A stretch of DNA of 64,000 nucleotides from Pantoea sp. Ep11b (GCF_040783975.1 NZ_CP160631.1:2852001-2916000), one strand, 5' to 3'; shown: positions 25,836 to 35,143, numbered from the stretch's first letter. Program-made: numbers and translations. Notes: a model not told the origin generated them from the sequence alone.

Positions 25836-27055
25836 ACCAGTCGCTCCAGAATCTGCGCCAGTTCGCCATAGGCGATATGCTGATTAAATTCAGTCTCAAC
25901 TTTATGGCGCGCCGCCGCAACCACCGGCGCCACATCCACTTCACCCTGAGAGAGCCTGAGCAGCGTCTCCGCCAGCGCCTCGGGATCGTCCTCATCCACC
26001 AGCCAGCCGGAGACGTTGTTCTCGATCAGCTCGGGGATACCGCTGTGGAAGGTTGAAACGACCGGCAGACCGACCGCCATCGCCTCCATCAGCGCGACCG
26101 GAATACCCTCCATATCGCCATCTGCGGCGGTTTTGGAGGGCAGCAGGAAGATGTCCGCCTCGCTCAGCGCACGACGGATCTCCTCCTGTGGCTTAAAGCC
26201 CGGCATGCTGACGCAATCTTCCATTCCCTCACGGGCGATGAAATCACGCATCATCTCATCCTGGTCGCCGTTGCCGATAATCGTGTACTGAAACTGACCG
26301 CCACGCTGCTTCAGGATGGCACTGGCTTTAACGGCCACATCCAGCCCCTTTTTCTCGGTCAGACGCGCCACCGAAACGATGCGCAGCGGTTTCTGAAACG
26401 CCTGGCGGGGCTGGAAATTAAACTTCTCCGGCTCGATGCCCATGCGCGTGACATGGATTTTTTCCGGCGGGCAGCCCATCTCAATCAGCTTGTTCTTCCA
26501 CAGGTGGCTGATTGGCAGCATCAGTTCGCTCTGACGGAACAGATTGACGTAGTCTAGCTTGTGCTCTTCCAGGATATGGCGGCGGGAGATATCGGCACCG
26601 TGAAACACGGTCGCCTGCTTACCCTGAAGCACGCCCAGTTCACGCAGCTTGTTCGCCAGCGCACCGGCATATCCGAAATGCACCAGAAACACATCGGCGG
26701 TAAAGACCTGTTTCGCATTGGCCACAATCGACGGCAGCAGCAGTTTGCTGGACTGCGCGCCGTAGCGGCGCATATTCAGTGAACGCAGCAGCGAAGGCTT
26801 CGTCACTTTAGGCAGAACCAGCCTGATGCGCTGATTCAGCTTATCGACGATCGAGATCTTCTCTTCCGGCAGCAGATAGTGGGTTTTGGCCGCCAGGCCA
26901 TACTCGTCAAACGCGGCATGCCGGTTCACTAAATCGCCGGGAAAGACTGAAATAATCTCCACCTCGTAACCGGCATCAATAAAGTGGGTTACCTGATTTA
27001 AAACGAATGTCTCAGAGGCAACCGGGAAACGCATGGTGAAAAAAGTCAGTTTCAT
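25832..27055 (-). CDS. wceK: Exopolysaccharide glycosyltransferase (GT4), WceK/AmsK-like
   Basis: A 407-residue GT-B enzyme of family 4. The C-terminal donor domain shows IVSVARLTEKKGLDVAVKA, VSMPGFKPQEEIRRAL, ADIFLLPSKTAADGDMEGIPVALMEAMAVGLPVVST, with the paired glutamates of the GT4 site. The N-terminus FFTMRFPVASETFVLNQVTHF is typical of colanic-acid WcaL-type enzymes. The ATG at 27055 follows the wceJ stop closely; a GTG one codon earlier is possible. Its place between wceJ and wzx matches amsK/wceK, for which a role in the side chain has been proposed. Confidence 0.82.
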   Translation of the reverse strand: MKLTFFTMRFPVASETFVLNQVTHFIDAGYEVEIISVFPGDLVNRHAAFDEYGLAAKTHYLLPEEKISIVDKLNQRIRLVLPKVTKPSLLRSLNMRRYGAQSSKLLLPSIVANAKQVFTADVFLVHFGYAGALANKLRELGVLQGKQATVFHGADISRRHILEEHKLDYVNLFRQSELMLPISHLWKNKLIEMGCPPEKIHVTRMGIEPEKFNFQPRQAFQKPLRIVSVARLTEKKGLDVAVKASAILKQRGGQFQYTIIGNGDQDEMMRDFIAREGMEDCVSMPGFKPQEEIRRALSEADIFLLPSKTAADGDMEGIPVALMEAMAVGLPVVSTFHSGIPELIENNVSGWLVDEDDPEALAETLLRLSQGEVDVAPVVAAARHKVETEFNQHIAYGELAQILERLV

Positions 27056-27059
27056 CACA

Positions 27060-28322
27060 TTACCCTAATACTTTAAGAATCTCTTCAGTGATCCGGTTGC
27101 CAATTTCCCTTTCATTCGCAACGGCCGTGTCGACCTTCGCCTTGATGTTGTCGTAGTCGGCAAGGACAGTTTTGACCTTGTCGATCAGCGAGCCATCCAT
27201 CAGGCTTTTTACATCGGTTGCCATCTGTGGCAGACCAAGCTGGTTCATGACGCCCATCGACTTGTGCTCGTAGTTGATCGCCACGGCCGGGGTGCCAAAG
27301 TTCATGGAGATAATCGCCGAGTGCAGGCGCGTGCCGATGGTCAGATGGCAGTGGCTCAGCAGGATGCCCAGCTCAAGGTCATTAAACTCATCCATGATGA
27401 CATGATAATGTTCAGGCTGTGTCACGTGGTCGCGCAGCGTCAGGGCGACCATGCGGTCATCCTTGGCGTAGCTGTCGATACCGGTGCAGGTCGAGAACGC
27501 CACGACCTGATAGCCTTCGGCGATCATCGCGTTGATCACCCGACCAAATGCCGCCTCATACTCTTTCTGTGTCACGCCCAGACGTTTATCAAACGGTGCC
27601 AGCTCACGCACGGTGATGGCGATGGTTTTACGTCCGTCGATAATGCCCTGCCAGTGCAGCAGGTTATGGCTCGGATTTTCCACCTCGCGCGCCCGCACCA
27701 GGAAGGCCGTATCAACGCCAGGCGCCACTTTCGAGCTGGTCACGCCATCGCGCTTCATCAGATCGAGGCTGACGGATTCACGCAGCACCAGGCTGTCAAC
27801 GCGGTCGAAAACAAAGTTCGCCAGCGCATTGACGCGCGGGTTCTGGAAAGGTCCGACCGAGTGGCCGATCAGGTAGATCGGTTTTTTCGCCATCAGCGCA
27901 CAGAGCGCGTGGTCAAACTGGGTCACGCCATAGAGATCGACGAAGAACGAACCGCCCACCTGAATGATCGCATCATATTTTGCCAGGCTTTCGGTAAAGG
28001 CTTTCAGGTGCGGTGGCACGGCAAACGACTTAAAGACGCCGCCTTTGCCCAGATGCGCCATCATGATGTCAGGCATCAGACGGTTGGCAACCTTACGCTT
28101 AAACGAACCGACCAGGCCCTTGCCTGACTTACTGTTGTGCAGGTAGAGCGCATCCTGCTGAATATCCTGCTGGAGCAGATAACCGGAGCTGGTTGGATAA
28201 CGGCTGATCACATCAATGTCTAAATCACTGCGTGCGGACCGCATCGAATCGATCAGTCCACGAAGAATCGCGCCATCCCCGCGATTCCCACACGTATGGT
28301 TACCCACCAATAAAATTTTCAT
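27060..28322 (-). CDS. wceJ: Polysaccharide pyruvyl transferase family protein, WceJ/AmsJ-like
   Basis: A 420-residue protein of the family that includes WcaK and the pyruvyl transferases. It begins ILLVGNHTCGNRGDGAILRGL, with the GDGAI loop, and has IYLIGHSVGPFQNPR, LVLRESVSLDLMKRDGV, then LLSHCHLTIGTRLHSAIISMNFGTPAVAINYEHK with the GTRLH motif near residue 343. It may add the pyruvyl ketal of amylovoran-type polymers or a related decoration; the donor is not shown by sequence. GGAG lies 5 bases before the ATG. Confidence 0.82.
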   Translation of the reverse strand: MKILLVGNHTCGNRGDGAILRGLIDSMRSARSDLDIDVISRYPTSSGYLLQQDIQQDALYLHNSKSGKGLVGSFKRKVANRLMPDIMMAHLGKGGVFKSFAVPPHLKAFTESLAKYDAIIQVGGSFFVDLYGVTQFDHALCALMAKKPIYLIGHSVGPFQNPRVNALANFVFDRVDSLVLRESVSLDLMKRDGVTSSKVAPGVDTAFLVRAREVENPSHNLLHWQGIIDGRKTIAITVRELAPFDKRLGVTQKEYEAAFGRVINAMIAEGYQVVAFSTCTGIDSYAKDDRMVALTLRDHVTQPEHYHVIMDEFNDLELGILLSHCHLTIGTRLHSAIISMNFGTPAVAINYEHKSMGVMNQLGLPQMATDVKSLMDGSLIDKVKTVLADYDNIKAKVDTAVANEREIGNRITEEILKVLG

Positions 28323-28445
28323 AACAACTCCGAATGAATTTTTTTAATTCTCTAAGCCGCCCGGATCCGAAATGGGCAAAATGGACTCTGATTAAAGTAA
28401 TGCTTTACGGGATAACGCACCCAAAGGTAGTGCTCCTGTCTGACC

Positions 28446-28469
28446 CGGCCGCCTCCGTTGTGGCGGCCG
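28446..28469 (-). repeat. GC-rich hairpin between wceF and wceJ
   Basis: An 8-bp perfect inverted repeat (28446-28453 with 28462-28469) with an 8-base loop lies 12 bases after the wceF stop. It has no T-run, so it may stabilise the upstream mRNA end rather than terminate. Confidence 0.6.
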
Positions 28470-28481
28470 TCCTGCAAAGTG

Positions 28482-30698
28482 TTAAGACTTAATGGCGAAA
28501 TAAGGCAGTGCGACCTGCCTGCCGTTGATCACCACCGAAACAAAGCCTTCCGGTTTGCTGGTGTCGACCTGATCGGCGGAGAGCGGCCGGGATGCCATCA
28601 GCAGATCGCCCTGCTCGTTCGCGCCCACGCCCGCTTTGCCGTTGTGCAGGCTGAAGCGCTGCGGCGCGCGTTTGGTGGCGTCGCCCGCAGGTGGATTGGA
28701 TTTTTCCATGCGGGCGTTAATCCGCGCGCAGCGGCCGGTGACAAAGCGATCTTTACCGTTGGTTTTCACCAGCACGCCGGCCGATGGCGTCCAGCCAGCC
28801 AGTTTGACGAAGATTCGGACATCGGTGTCATGCTCGGCCACATAACGAACATCAATAACCGGCGAGCTGCCCTCTGCTGACCAGCTCGCTTCTGAGCGAT
28901 CTTTCTTGCGCTGCACATGGATAACCGCGCGACCGCCGGTGGTCTTGTCCCCAATCAGATTCATCAGTGGCTTGTCGCCGCTGCCGTTGCTGAACTGCGA
29001 CTGACCAAAGATTTCGATCTCCCACGAATCCCCTACCGTCGGGGAATAGAGCGAGCCGAGATCGAACCAGGTCTCCTGATTGGTGTTGTTCTCCAGCCGC
29101 CAGCGCGACGTGAGGTAGTTATATTTCAGGCTGCCATCCAGCGCGACGCCCCAGGACTCCACGCGGGTTGAGCCCATCTCCCAGATGCTGAGCAGACGCT
29201 CGCCCTGCATGGAGTTGTCGATCCAGCTGCCGGACTGCAGGCTGGTCTGCCGCATGTTCAGACGGGTGTTATGGGCGATCAGCGGATTCTTACAATCCTC
29301 CAGGCTCAGCGCATCGACGATCCACTGACCGTTTGAGAGATCGCCCGGATTATCGCAATGCTCAATCCAGCCGTTGTGAATAATCGACTGGCCGCAGCGT
29401 GGCAGGTTCAGGACTTTACCGCCGCGACAGTGCTGCGCGTTGAAGTTCGACAGCTCGATCGCCGTGCTGTGGTCCCATTTGCCCTGCTTCTGACCTGACC
29501 AGCCCGACTTGATCACATCGCCGCTGCAGCGTGAGGCGTACCACTGGTCGATCTTACAGTCGAGGGTGTCCTGCAGGCTGATGGCGGTGCCGCCGACGGC
29601 GTTAAAGCGCAGGCAGGCCCCGCGGAAATATTGTCCGCCAGGGCAGGTGTTGTGGAAAAAGCCCTGCTGGTTTGGACTTTTATCGCTGTTGCCGTTGAAA
29701 ATCAGGTTCGACAGCTCAACACGACGGGCATTCATCTGGAAGACGAAATCGGACTTACCATCGGAGACGATCGTGGTCGCCGGGAAGTAACCGAAGTTCA
29801 CCATCGCACCAGAGATGCGGAAGAAGTTGAGATACTTGTCGCCCAGGTTACAGGCGGAGACCATGAAGGTACCCGCCGGAAACTGGACACAGATCTGCTG
29901 GTTGGCCTGCTGCGACCACTGGAACATCGCCATAATGGCGGGCGCACAGTCGGTTTTACCGTCAGCAATCGCACCAAAATCGAACAGCGTCAGGCGGTTG
30001 AAATCGTCAACCACACGACGCCAGTAAAAGCCTTCACCGGAAAAGTTTACGCCGCCATCGTTCTGCGCGGTCTGGAAGCTGCCGACGAACTCACCGCCGC
30101 CGACCTCCCGCCCTTCGTGCCAGCTTTTCAGCTTCACCTTGGCGCCTTCAAACAGCGGACGGGTCTTGCGCAGCTCCGCCACAGAGGGGATCTCGCCAAT
30201 CAGCTGATAGCCCGCAGGCTGTGCCAGACGCTGACTGAAATCTGCCGCGCCCGGACGGCTCACGTCGGTAATGTTAAACAGCGTCTGACCGTTGCTGTCC
30301 TCGACCGCCATGGAGTGCGAGGGGTCGGCAATCAGCGCAGCGTTGTCCTGGATAAACTGGGCAAAGTTGCCTTTATTCAGCGCGATAGGCTGGGCGATCT
30401 GCGACACTTTGCCGCTGGCATCACGCAGGTAAACCGGGATCTGATTACCCGGCTTACTGGCATCCGCCCCGGCTTTACCGATCCAGAGTTTCCCTTCGAA
30501 GCCCTGCCAGAACTGGGGGGGCATAGCGTAGACGTTTTCCGGCGTCAGAATAGGTACGTCGCCTTTTGGCACATCCGTGGCGTCAACCGGCTTCAGGGCA
30601 ATACCGTTACTTTTAGCCGCATAGCTGGAAAAGGTGCTCACGGAGAGAGCCCCCACCAGGGCGGAGGCGGCGGTCTGTAAAACTTCTCTTCTTTTCAT
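28482..30698 (-). CDS. wceF: Tailspike-like exopolysaccharide-modifying enzyme, WceF/AmsF-like
   Basis: A 738-residue exported protein. It begins MKRREVLQTAASALVGALSVSTFSSYA, a signal peptide with a twin-arginine-like RREVL. Residues about 170-240 (SQRLAQPAGYQLIGEIPSVAEL, HEGREVGGGEF) resemble the head region of tailspikes, and TLFDFGAIADGKTDCAPAIMAMF (about 237-260) is the usual entry into a pectate-lyase-like beta-helix. The rest is rich in asparagine, glycine and hydrophobic repeats, as expected of a beta-helix. Pantoea stewartii WceF was shown by others to have a phage-tailspike-like fold and to act on stewartan. The order between wceN and wceJ matches. It probably trims the polymer in the periplasm or outside. 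Confidence 0.85.
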   Translation of the reverse strand: MKRREVLQTAASALVGALSVSTFSSYAAKSNGIALKPVDATDVPKGDVPILTPENVYAMPPQFWQGFEGKLWIGKAGADASKPGNQIPVYLRDASGKVSQIAQPIALNKGNFAQFIQDNAALIADPSHSMAVEDSNGQTLFNITDVSRPGAADFSQRLAQPAGYQLIGEIPSVAELRKTRPLFEGAKVKLKSWHEGREVGGGEFVGSFQTAQNDGGVNFSGEGFYWRRVVDDFNRLTLFDFGAIADGKTDCAPAIMAMFQWSQQANQQICVQFPAGTFMVSACNLGDKYLNFFRISGAMVNFGYFPATTIVSDGKSDFVFQMNARRVELSNLIFNGNSDKSPNQQGFFHNTCPGGQYFRGACLRFNAVGGTAISLQDTLDCKIDQWYASRCSGDVIKSGWSGQKQGKWDHSTAIELSNFNAQHCRGGKVLNLPRCGQSIIHNGWIEHCDNPGDLSNGQWIVDALSLEDCKNPLIAHNTRLNMRQTSLQSGSWIDNSMQGERLLSIWEMGSTRVESWGVALDGSLKYNYLTSRWRLENNTNQETWFDLGSLYSPTVGDSWEIEIFGQSQFSNGSGDKPLMNLIGDKTTGGRAVIHVQRKKDRSEASWSAEGSSPVIDVRYVAEHDTDVRIFVKLAGWTPSAGVLVKTNGKDRFVTGRCARINARMEKSNPPAGDATKRAPQRFSLHNGKAGVGANEQGDLLMASRPLSADQVDTSKPEGFVSVVINGRQVALPYFAIKS

Positions 30699-30780
30699 GC
30701 ATCAATTCCCGTAGTCAATAAGGCCAGTGGCCATGGCGGTGTCCCTGAGGCACGTCGCAAGTGAGCTTTTCCAGCTCCGG

Positions 30781-31815
30781 TTAAACCAGTGACAGCCAGC
30801 TTTGCCTGATCTGATTACCGTCGAATTTCAGCGCGGTTTGTTTGGTTTTTTCGCTCATGGCATAGAACAGCGCATCATCGCTGGCGAGCTGCTCCATTCG
30901 GGCCAGGAAGGTCGCTTTGTCATTCATCGGCACCAGGAAGCCATCTTCACCGTGGTTGATGATCTCCTGCGGGCCGGTCGGGCAGTCATACGCCACAACC
31001 GGCAGTGACCAGGATTTGGCCTCCAGCAGCACCAGCGGCAGGCCTTCATAGCGCGAGGTCATCAGCGCCATGTCGCTGTCGCGGTAGTAGTCATTGATGT
31101 TGCTGACCTTGCCGACAAACTTCACGCTGTCGGTGATGCCCAGCACGGCCGCCTGGTCGTGCAGCTGCTGACGCAGTTCGCCGTCACCGGCGATGACCAG
31201 CGTCCAGTCCGGATGGTTGCGGGCGAAGTCGCGCCAGATATCCAGCAGCAGATCAAAGCCCTTCTGATTATCCAGACGGCCTACCGCCAGCGCCTGGCGA
31301 TGACGGGTCTGACGCGGATAGTTTTTGTAAACCACCGGATTGGGGATGGGCATGCTCGGAATGCGCCAGCGGCTGAACACCTGATGATCTTTTTCGGTCA
31401 GCACGATCACGCGGTCGTAGTAGCGCAGCAGCAGAAACTTAAGAAACCTGATCGGTTTGCTGAAGGAGTTAATGGCGATATGTTCGCAGGCGTAGGCTTT
31501 GCCCCGCTTCTTTTTCATCGCCAGCAGGTTCCAGAAGGCGAACATCACGCTCAGGCGACCCATGCTGATCAGGAAGACGGTATCAAACCCCTCTCTGTTA
31601 ATCCGGGTGACCGCGCTCTTAATCGGGTTGCTCTGCCCTTCAAAGCTGACAATCTCTCTGACATGTTCAAACGGATAGAAGGTTTTTCCGCTGCCTTCCA
31701 GCGAGTAGATGGTGACGTCGTGCGTTTCGCCAAGACACTCTGACATAAAGTTACAGATGTTTTCGGTGCCCGCATACGAATAAGCATCTTTGATCACCAG
31801 GACAATTTTTTTCAT
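30781..31815 (-). CDS. wceN: Exopolysaccharide glycosyltransferase (GT4), WceN-like
   Basis: A 344-residue GT-B enzyme. The N-terminus KKIVLVIKDAYSYAGTENICNFM is typical of amylovoran/stewartan GT4 enzymes. The donor domain shows ALAVGRLDNQKGFDLLLDIW, VKFVGKVSNINDYYRDSDMALMTSRYEGLPLVLLEAKSWSLPVVAYDCPTGPQEII, with the E-x7-E pattern in EGLPLVLLEA. AGGTGG stands upstream of the ATG. The symbol is by position (third glycosyltransferase after wceL); the corresponding Erwinia gene would be the GT4 member AmsD, although the order of the two middle genes in Erwinia may differ. Confidence 0.7.
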   Translation of the reverse strand: MKKIVLVIKDAYSYAGTENICNFMSECLGETHDVTIYSLEGSGKTFYPFEHVREIVSFEGQSNPIKSAVTRINREGFDTVFLISMGRLSVMFAFWNLLAMKKKRGKAYACEHIAINSFSKPIRFLKFLLLRYYDRVIVLTEKDHQVFSRWRIPSMPIPNPVVYKNYPRQTRHRQALAVGRLDNQKGFDLLLDIWRDFARNHPDWTLVIAGDGELRQQLHDQAAVLGITDSVKFVGKVSNINDYYRDSDMALMTSRYEGLPLVLLEAKSWSLPVVAYDCPTGPQEIINHGEDGFLVPMNDKATFLARMEQLASDDALFYAMSEKTKQTALKFDGNQIRQSWLSLV

Positions 31816-31861
31816 GAAACGCTATCCACCTCAAATTTTAAAGACAATCCTGCCGACGGGC

Positions 31862-32614
31862 TTAACGATGCTTAAGGGTAAACAGCACACCATTCACCAT
31901 ATACCAGGCGTAATAGTAATAGATTTTTAAAGGATTGTTTTTATAGATAATTCTTAATAATTCAAGGTGCCACTGGGCGGCTTTGTTCTTATTACGGGAA
32001 AGGGAATCACCTAATTCGTAATAGTTGACCAGAATCGTCTGAATTACGCGCGCCTGCTTATAGCGGGTGAATAATTCATACAAAAACAGGAAATCTTCAT
32101 GGCCTTTGCGCTGGAAGAACAGCCCCTGCGGCGGACGGCGGAAACAGACCGAGGAGAAACAGACGCGATACTGTTTCTTCACAAAGTTTTCCTGCTGCAG
32201 ATAGGGTTTGCCGTAGGTAATGTCGTGCTCGGCCTTGCGGGTTTTGTAGTAATACTCGGTGATCACGAAATCGTCGCCGGCAGCGATGGCGGCCACCTGC
32301 TGCGTCAGCTTGTCCGCATGCCACTCATCGTCGCTGTCCAGAAAGGCGATAATCTCTTCCGTGGCGGCACGCAGCCCGACATTGCGGGTCTCGGCGGCGC
32401 CCATGTTGACCGCGTTATCGAGAATAGTAATACGCGGGTCCTGACAATGTTCACGCACAAACTCCAGCGAATCATCGGTCGATTTATCGTTCACCAGATA
32501 GAGGTGCCAGTCGGTATAGTGCTGATTGATCACCGACTGCACAGCGCGTAACACCGTCTGACGGGCATTATACATCGGCATGACAATGCCAACGGTTCCA
32601 ACAGAAGTATTCAT
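31862..32614 (-). CDS. wceM: Exopolysaccharide glycosyltransferase (GT2), WceM-like
   Basis: A 250-residue GT-A enzyme of family 2: VGIVMPMYNARQTVLRAVQSVINQ, LVNDKSTDDS, MGAAETRNVGLRAATEEIIAFLDSDDEW with the DxDD metal site near residue 100. The short length is typical of exopolysaccharide GT2 enzymes without a C-terminal membrane region. The ATG at 32614 has AGGG upstream; a TTG two codons earlier is less likely. The symbol is by position in the stewartan-type order. It adds one sugar of the repeat unit; which one cannot be read from the sequence. Confidence 0.7.
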   Translation of the reverse strand: MNTSVGTVGIVMPMYNARQTVLRAVQSVINQHYTDWHLYLVNDKSTDDSLEFVREHCQDPRITILDNAVNMGAAETRNVGLRAATEEIIAFLDSDDEWHADKLTQQVAAIAAGDDFVITEYYYKTRKAEHDITYGKPYLQQENFVKKQYRVCFSSVCFRRPPQGLFFQRKGHEDFLFLYELFTRYKQARVIQTILVNYYELGDSLSRNKNKAAQWHLELLRIIYKNNPLKIYYYYAWYMVNGVLFTLKHR

Positions 32615-32646
32615 CTTCAACCCTGAATGTAATGAAATAGAGAGGG

Positions 32647-32664
32647 GCTCCTGGCTTCAGGAGC
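32647..32664 (-). repeat. Hairpin between wceB and wceM
   Basis: A 7-bp perfect stem (32647-32653 with 32658-32664) with a 4-base loop lies 20 bases after the wceB stop. The minus-strand sequence after it is CCCTCTCT, not a T-run. Confidence 0.55.
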
Positions 32665-32684
32665 GAGGCGAGGCGCGCTGCGCG

Positions 32685-33602
32685 TCAGGAGATCGCTTTC
32701 TCACCGCCAAAACGCGCTTTGACCTTGTCGCGGACACGGTTCATGAAATAAGCACGGTTGTCTTTATTGGTGAGGAAGAAGTAGCGAGCAAAGCTCAGGC
32801 TGGCCATCAGCGATTTGCCATCCATCTTGTAGCGCAGCGGCAGCTTAAAGGCTTTGTAGGTGTGGATATCACGCGGGGTAAGATGCGGTTTCATAGCATC
32901 GAGCCAGAACATCGAATACTTTACCGATTCGCCTTTGTGTTTCGAGCCAAATTTGGTGATCAGATGGTAGTTCGCCAGCGGCGCGGCGATCATCACAAAT
33001 TCATAGCCCATGCGGTCGGCACGAATGCAGAAGTCATAATCCTGATGGCGGATATAACGGGTATCGAACTGAATCTTCGCCGCGTCTTCCCGCTTCAGTA
33101 CAATGGTGCTGGTCTGGATAAAGCCGTAGCAGCCAAACAGATATTCGGCGACGGTCTCATTTTTGCCCGGTGGCTGCATCGGCATCACCTTCAGGAAGGA
33201 CCCATCCTGATAGATATTCACCTGGCTGAAAATAATGAAGTTCTGTTTGCCCTGGGCCTCCAGCCGGGCAATCTTTTCACTGACCTGCTGCAGTTTGTCG
33301 GCGGCCCACTCATCGTCGGCGTCAAGGAAGCTGACATAATCCCCGGTGGCCAGCTCAATGCCTTTGTTGCGCGCGCCCGCGCCGTTGAGTTTGACCTCAG
33401 AGAGCACCAGATTGATGTCGAGATCCTGATAGCGTTCGCTGCGAACCACCTCCGCCAGCGCCGCCGCATCCGCCGATTTGTCATCCACGATGATGACGTC
33501 GAAATTGCGATACGTCTGTGCTTTAACGCAATCCAGCGTCGTGACAATCGATTCTGACGCGTTATAAGCCGGAATTACGATGGAGAAACGAATGTCCTTC
33601 AT
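32685..33602 (-). CDS. wceB: Exopolysaccharide glycosyltransferase (GT2), WceB/AmsB-like
   Basis: A 305-residue GT2 enzyme: FSIVIPAYNASESIVTTLDCVKAQTYRNFDVIIVDDKSAD, then NGAGARNKGIELATGDYVSFLDADDEW with the DxDD site near residue 91. The C-terminal half (IQTSTIVLKREDA, IRHQDYDFCIRADRMG) is typical of amylovoran/stewartan AmsB/WceB. The ATG at 33602 has GAGGTG upstream; an in-frame start 14 codons earlier lacks a site. It is the first glycosyltransferase after the polymerase gene, as in both reference clusters. Confidence 0.78.
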   Translation of the reverse strand: MKDIRFSIVIPAYNASESIVTTLDCVKAQTYRNFDVIIVDDKSADAAALAEVVRSERYQDLDINLVLSEVKLNGAGARNKGIELATGDYVSFLDADDEWAADKLQQVSEKIARLEAQGKQNFIIFSQVNIYQDGSFLKVMPMQPPGKNETVAEYLFGCYGFIQTSTIVLKREDAAKIQFDTRYIRHQDYDFCIRADRMGYEFVMIAAPLANYHLITKFGSKHKGESVKYSMFWLDAMKPHLTPRDIHTYKAFKLPLRYKMDGKSLMASLSFARYFFLTNKDNRAYFMNRVRDKVKARFGGEKAIS

Positions 33603-33677
33603 TGCCAGCACCTCATTAAAATAGTTCAAAAATAGACCGTTCATCCGACAAGGGTCGATGAAAAACCGGTGTTCTGA

Positions 33678-33725
33678 CCGATGGCCGGCCCGGCGTGACG
33701 CTTTTCACACCAGGCCGGTCATCGG
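33678..33725 (-). repeat. Long hairpin between wceL and wceB
   Basis: A 14-bp stem (33685-33698 with 33705-33718, two G-U pairs) with a 6-base loop is extended after one mismatch by 6 more pairs (33678-33683 with 33720-33725). It starts 5 bases after the wceL stop. The next T-run is about 15 bases further on, so it is not a standard terminator. Confidence 0.75.
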
Positions 33726-33730
33726 GTTAA

Positions 33731-34867
33731 TTAATGGATCAACCAAAACTCCCGCGCCACTTCATAACCGGTTACCGCCTGTTTGGTCGAAATGGTGTTG
33801 TAGTAGAGGTAATAGAGCAGGAAGAAGACCAGCATGCCAAACAGCACGGGCTTCCAGGATCGTCTGGCCTGGTAGATCAGCGAGGTCAGGATGATCGGCT
33901 CCACCTGCTGCAGGTAGTTGGAGAGACGCGAACCTGACGGGAAGTTGTAGAGGAAGATCCTGATCGCGCCGCCGATAGCAAAACTCAGAATCAGCAGGTA
34001 GTTAAGGCGATACTGCGCATAGTTTTCCCGCTTCAGCTCATCGGTCAGCATGAAATAGAAGAAGACAAAGACCAGCATGATGTTTTTCAGGTTCGACACG
34101 GCCAGGATGCTGCCACCCATGGCGTAGGAGGGGTCATTGTTATAGCCCGACGCCCTCTCCCCCAGCGAACCAAGATGCCCGGCGATCAGGGCAATAAAGC
34201 TCGATCCCCCCACCACGGACAGCGGCAGACTGGCAACGATGATAATGACCGGCCACCAGCGCCAGTCACGAATAAACAGGAATGGAATCAGCGTGACGAC
34301 CATGACACCGGTGTTGTGGCTGGTGAACGAGAGAATAAAGAAGACGAACGCCCACCAGTAGTGCCTGAGATAGATCGACCACAATACGCCGAGGAACAGC
34401 GCAGAACTCAGGCCAAAGCGAATCTGGTTAATATCTTTGTTGATAAAGATGTGCGCCGAATAGAGCACCAGTGCCAGCACCGGATAGGGCGACATCTTTC
34501 TGAAAAAGTAAGTATTAATGGAAACCGCGATGGCGCAGAAGAAAAACAGGAAGATGCTGGCATTATGCGAAATCAGGCTGGTCAGCCAGGCAGTCACAAA
34601 AATCAGCGGTTCGTAGCGGAAAAACGCCACGGTTTTGAAAAAGCCATTGATCTCGATACGACGGACAAAGTCTTCGAAGAAACTGCGGTACTGGAAGTCA
34701 TCCATGCCGGTGCCGAGACCGCGGATCCCCCCGAAAATAATTAAAACAACGGCGGCAAAACAGAGCAGCCAGGTCAGAACATGATTTGTGCGTTCGTCTT
34801 TTTTAAGCGCGATTTCAAACAGTGAAAGCAGCAGTAAAAAACCTGATACATACCAATATGGAGCCAT
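33731..34867 (-). CDS. wceL: Exopolysaccharide polymerase, EpsG family, WceL/AmsC-like
   Basis: A 378-residue inner-membrane protein with about 10 helices of the EpsG/Wzy type. Visible are LTWLLCFAAVVLIIFGGIRGLGTGMDDFQYRSFF in the N-terminal part (the FGGIRG-x-GxDxxxY motif of EpsG) and NQIRFGLSSALFLGVLWS near residue 160. It joins repeat units at the periplasmic face. The ATG at 34867 has AAGGA 8 bases upstream, better than the start 7 codons earlier. It is preceded by 276 bases without a gene, which hold an intrinsic terminator at 35102-35125. Confidence 0.82.
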   Translation of the reverse strand: MAPYWYVSGFLLLLSLFEIALKKDERTNHVLTWLLCFAAVVLIIFGGIRGLGTGMDDFQYRSFFEDFVRRIEINGFFKTVAFFRYEPLIFVTAWLTSLISHNASIFLFFFCAIAVSINTYFFRKMSPYPVLALVLYSAHIFINKDINQIRFGLSSALFLGVLWSIYLRHYWWAFVFFILSFTSHNTGVMVVTLIPFLFIRDWRWWPVIIIVASLPLSVVGGSSFIALIAGHLGSLGERASGYNNDPSYAMGGSILAVSNLKNIMLVFVFFYFMLTDELKRENYAQYRLNYLLILSFAIGGAIRIFLYNFPSGSRLSNYLQQVEPIILTSLIYQARRSWKPVLFGMLVFFLLYYLYYNTISTKQAVTGYEVAREFWLIH

Positions 34868-35101
34868 GGTGTGATTCCTTAATTCCACAAGTGCTCATGC
34901 CAGCAATAATCCCGCTTCGCCTTCCCGGCTGGCTTTTCAGCAAGCCTGTCAGCACGGTGACAATCGGTGTGCAGGCGATGCCATGCTGGTAATGAATTCT
35001 GTTGAGTGACGTTCGCCATGCGATGTATAGATTCATCGCTTATCTGGGTTGGACAGAATAACCTGTGTAAATTGTTGCGTGTCGTCATTCAGAGAGACGA
35101 T

Positions 35102-35125
35102 AAAAAGGGGCGGTCAGACCGCCCC
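35102..35125 (-). terminator. Intrinsic terminator inside the exopolysaccharide operon, after wzc
   Basis: On the minus strand a stem of 7-9 GC-rich pairs (35107-35125, almost palindromic) is followed directly by five T residues (35102-35106). It begins 18 bases after the wzc stop and before wceL. In an ops-bearing operon it could act as a partial terminator overcome by RfaH. Confidence 0.8.
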
Positions 35126-35143
35126 CTGTTTATTGCTCAGTAA

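Noticed and set aside
34815..35036. A 73-codon open frame on the minus strand between wzc and wceL.
   Set aside because: No ribosome site, no recognisable motif, and it overlaps the wceL start.
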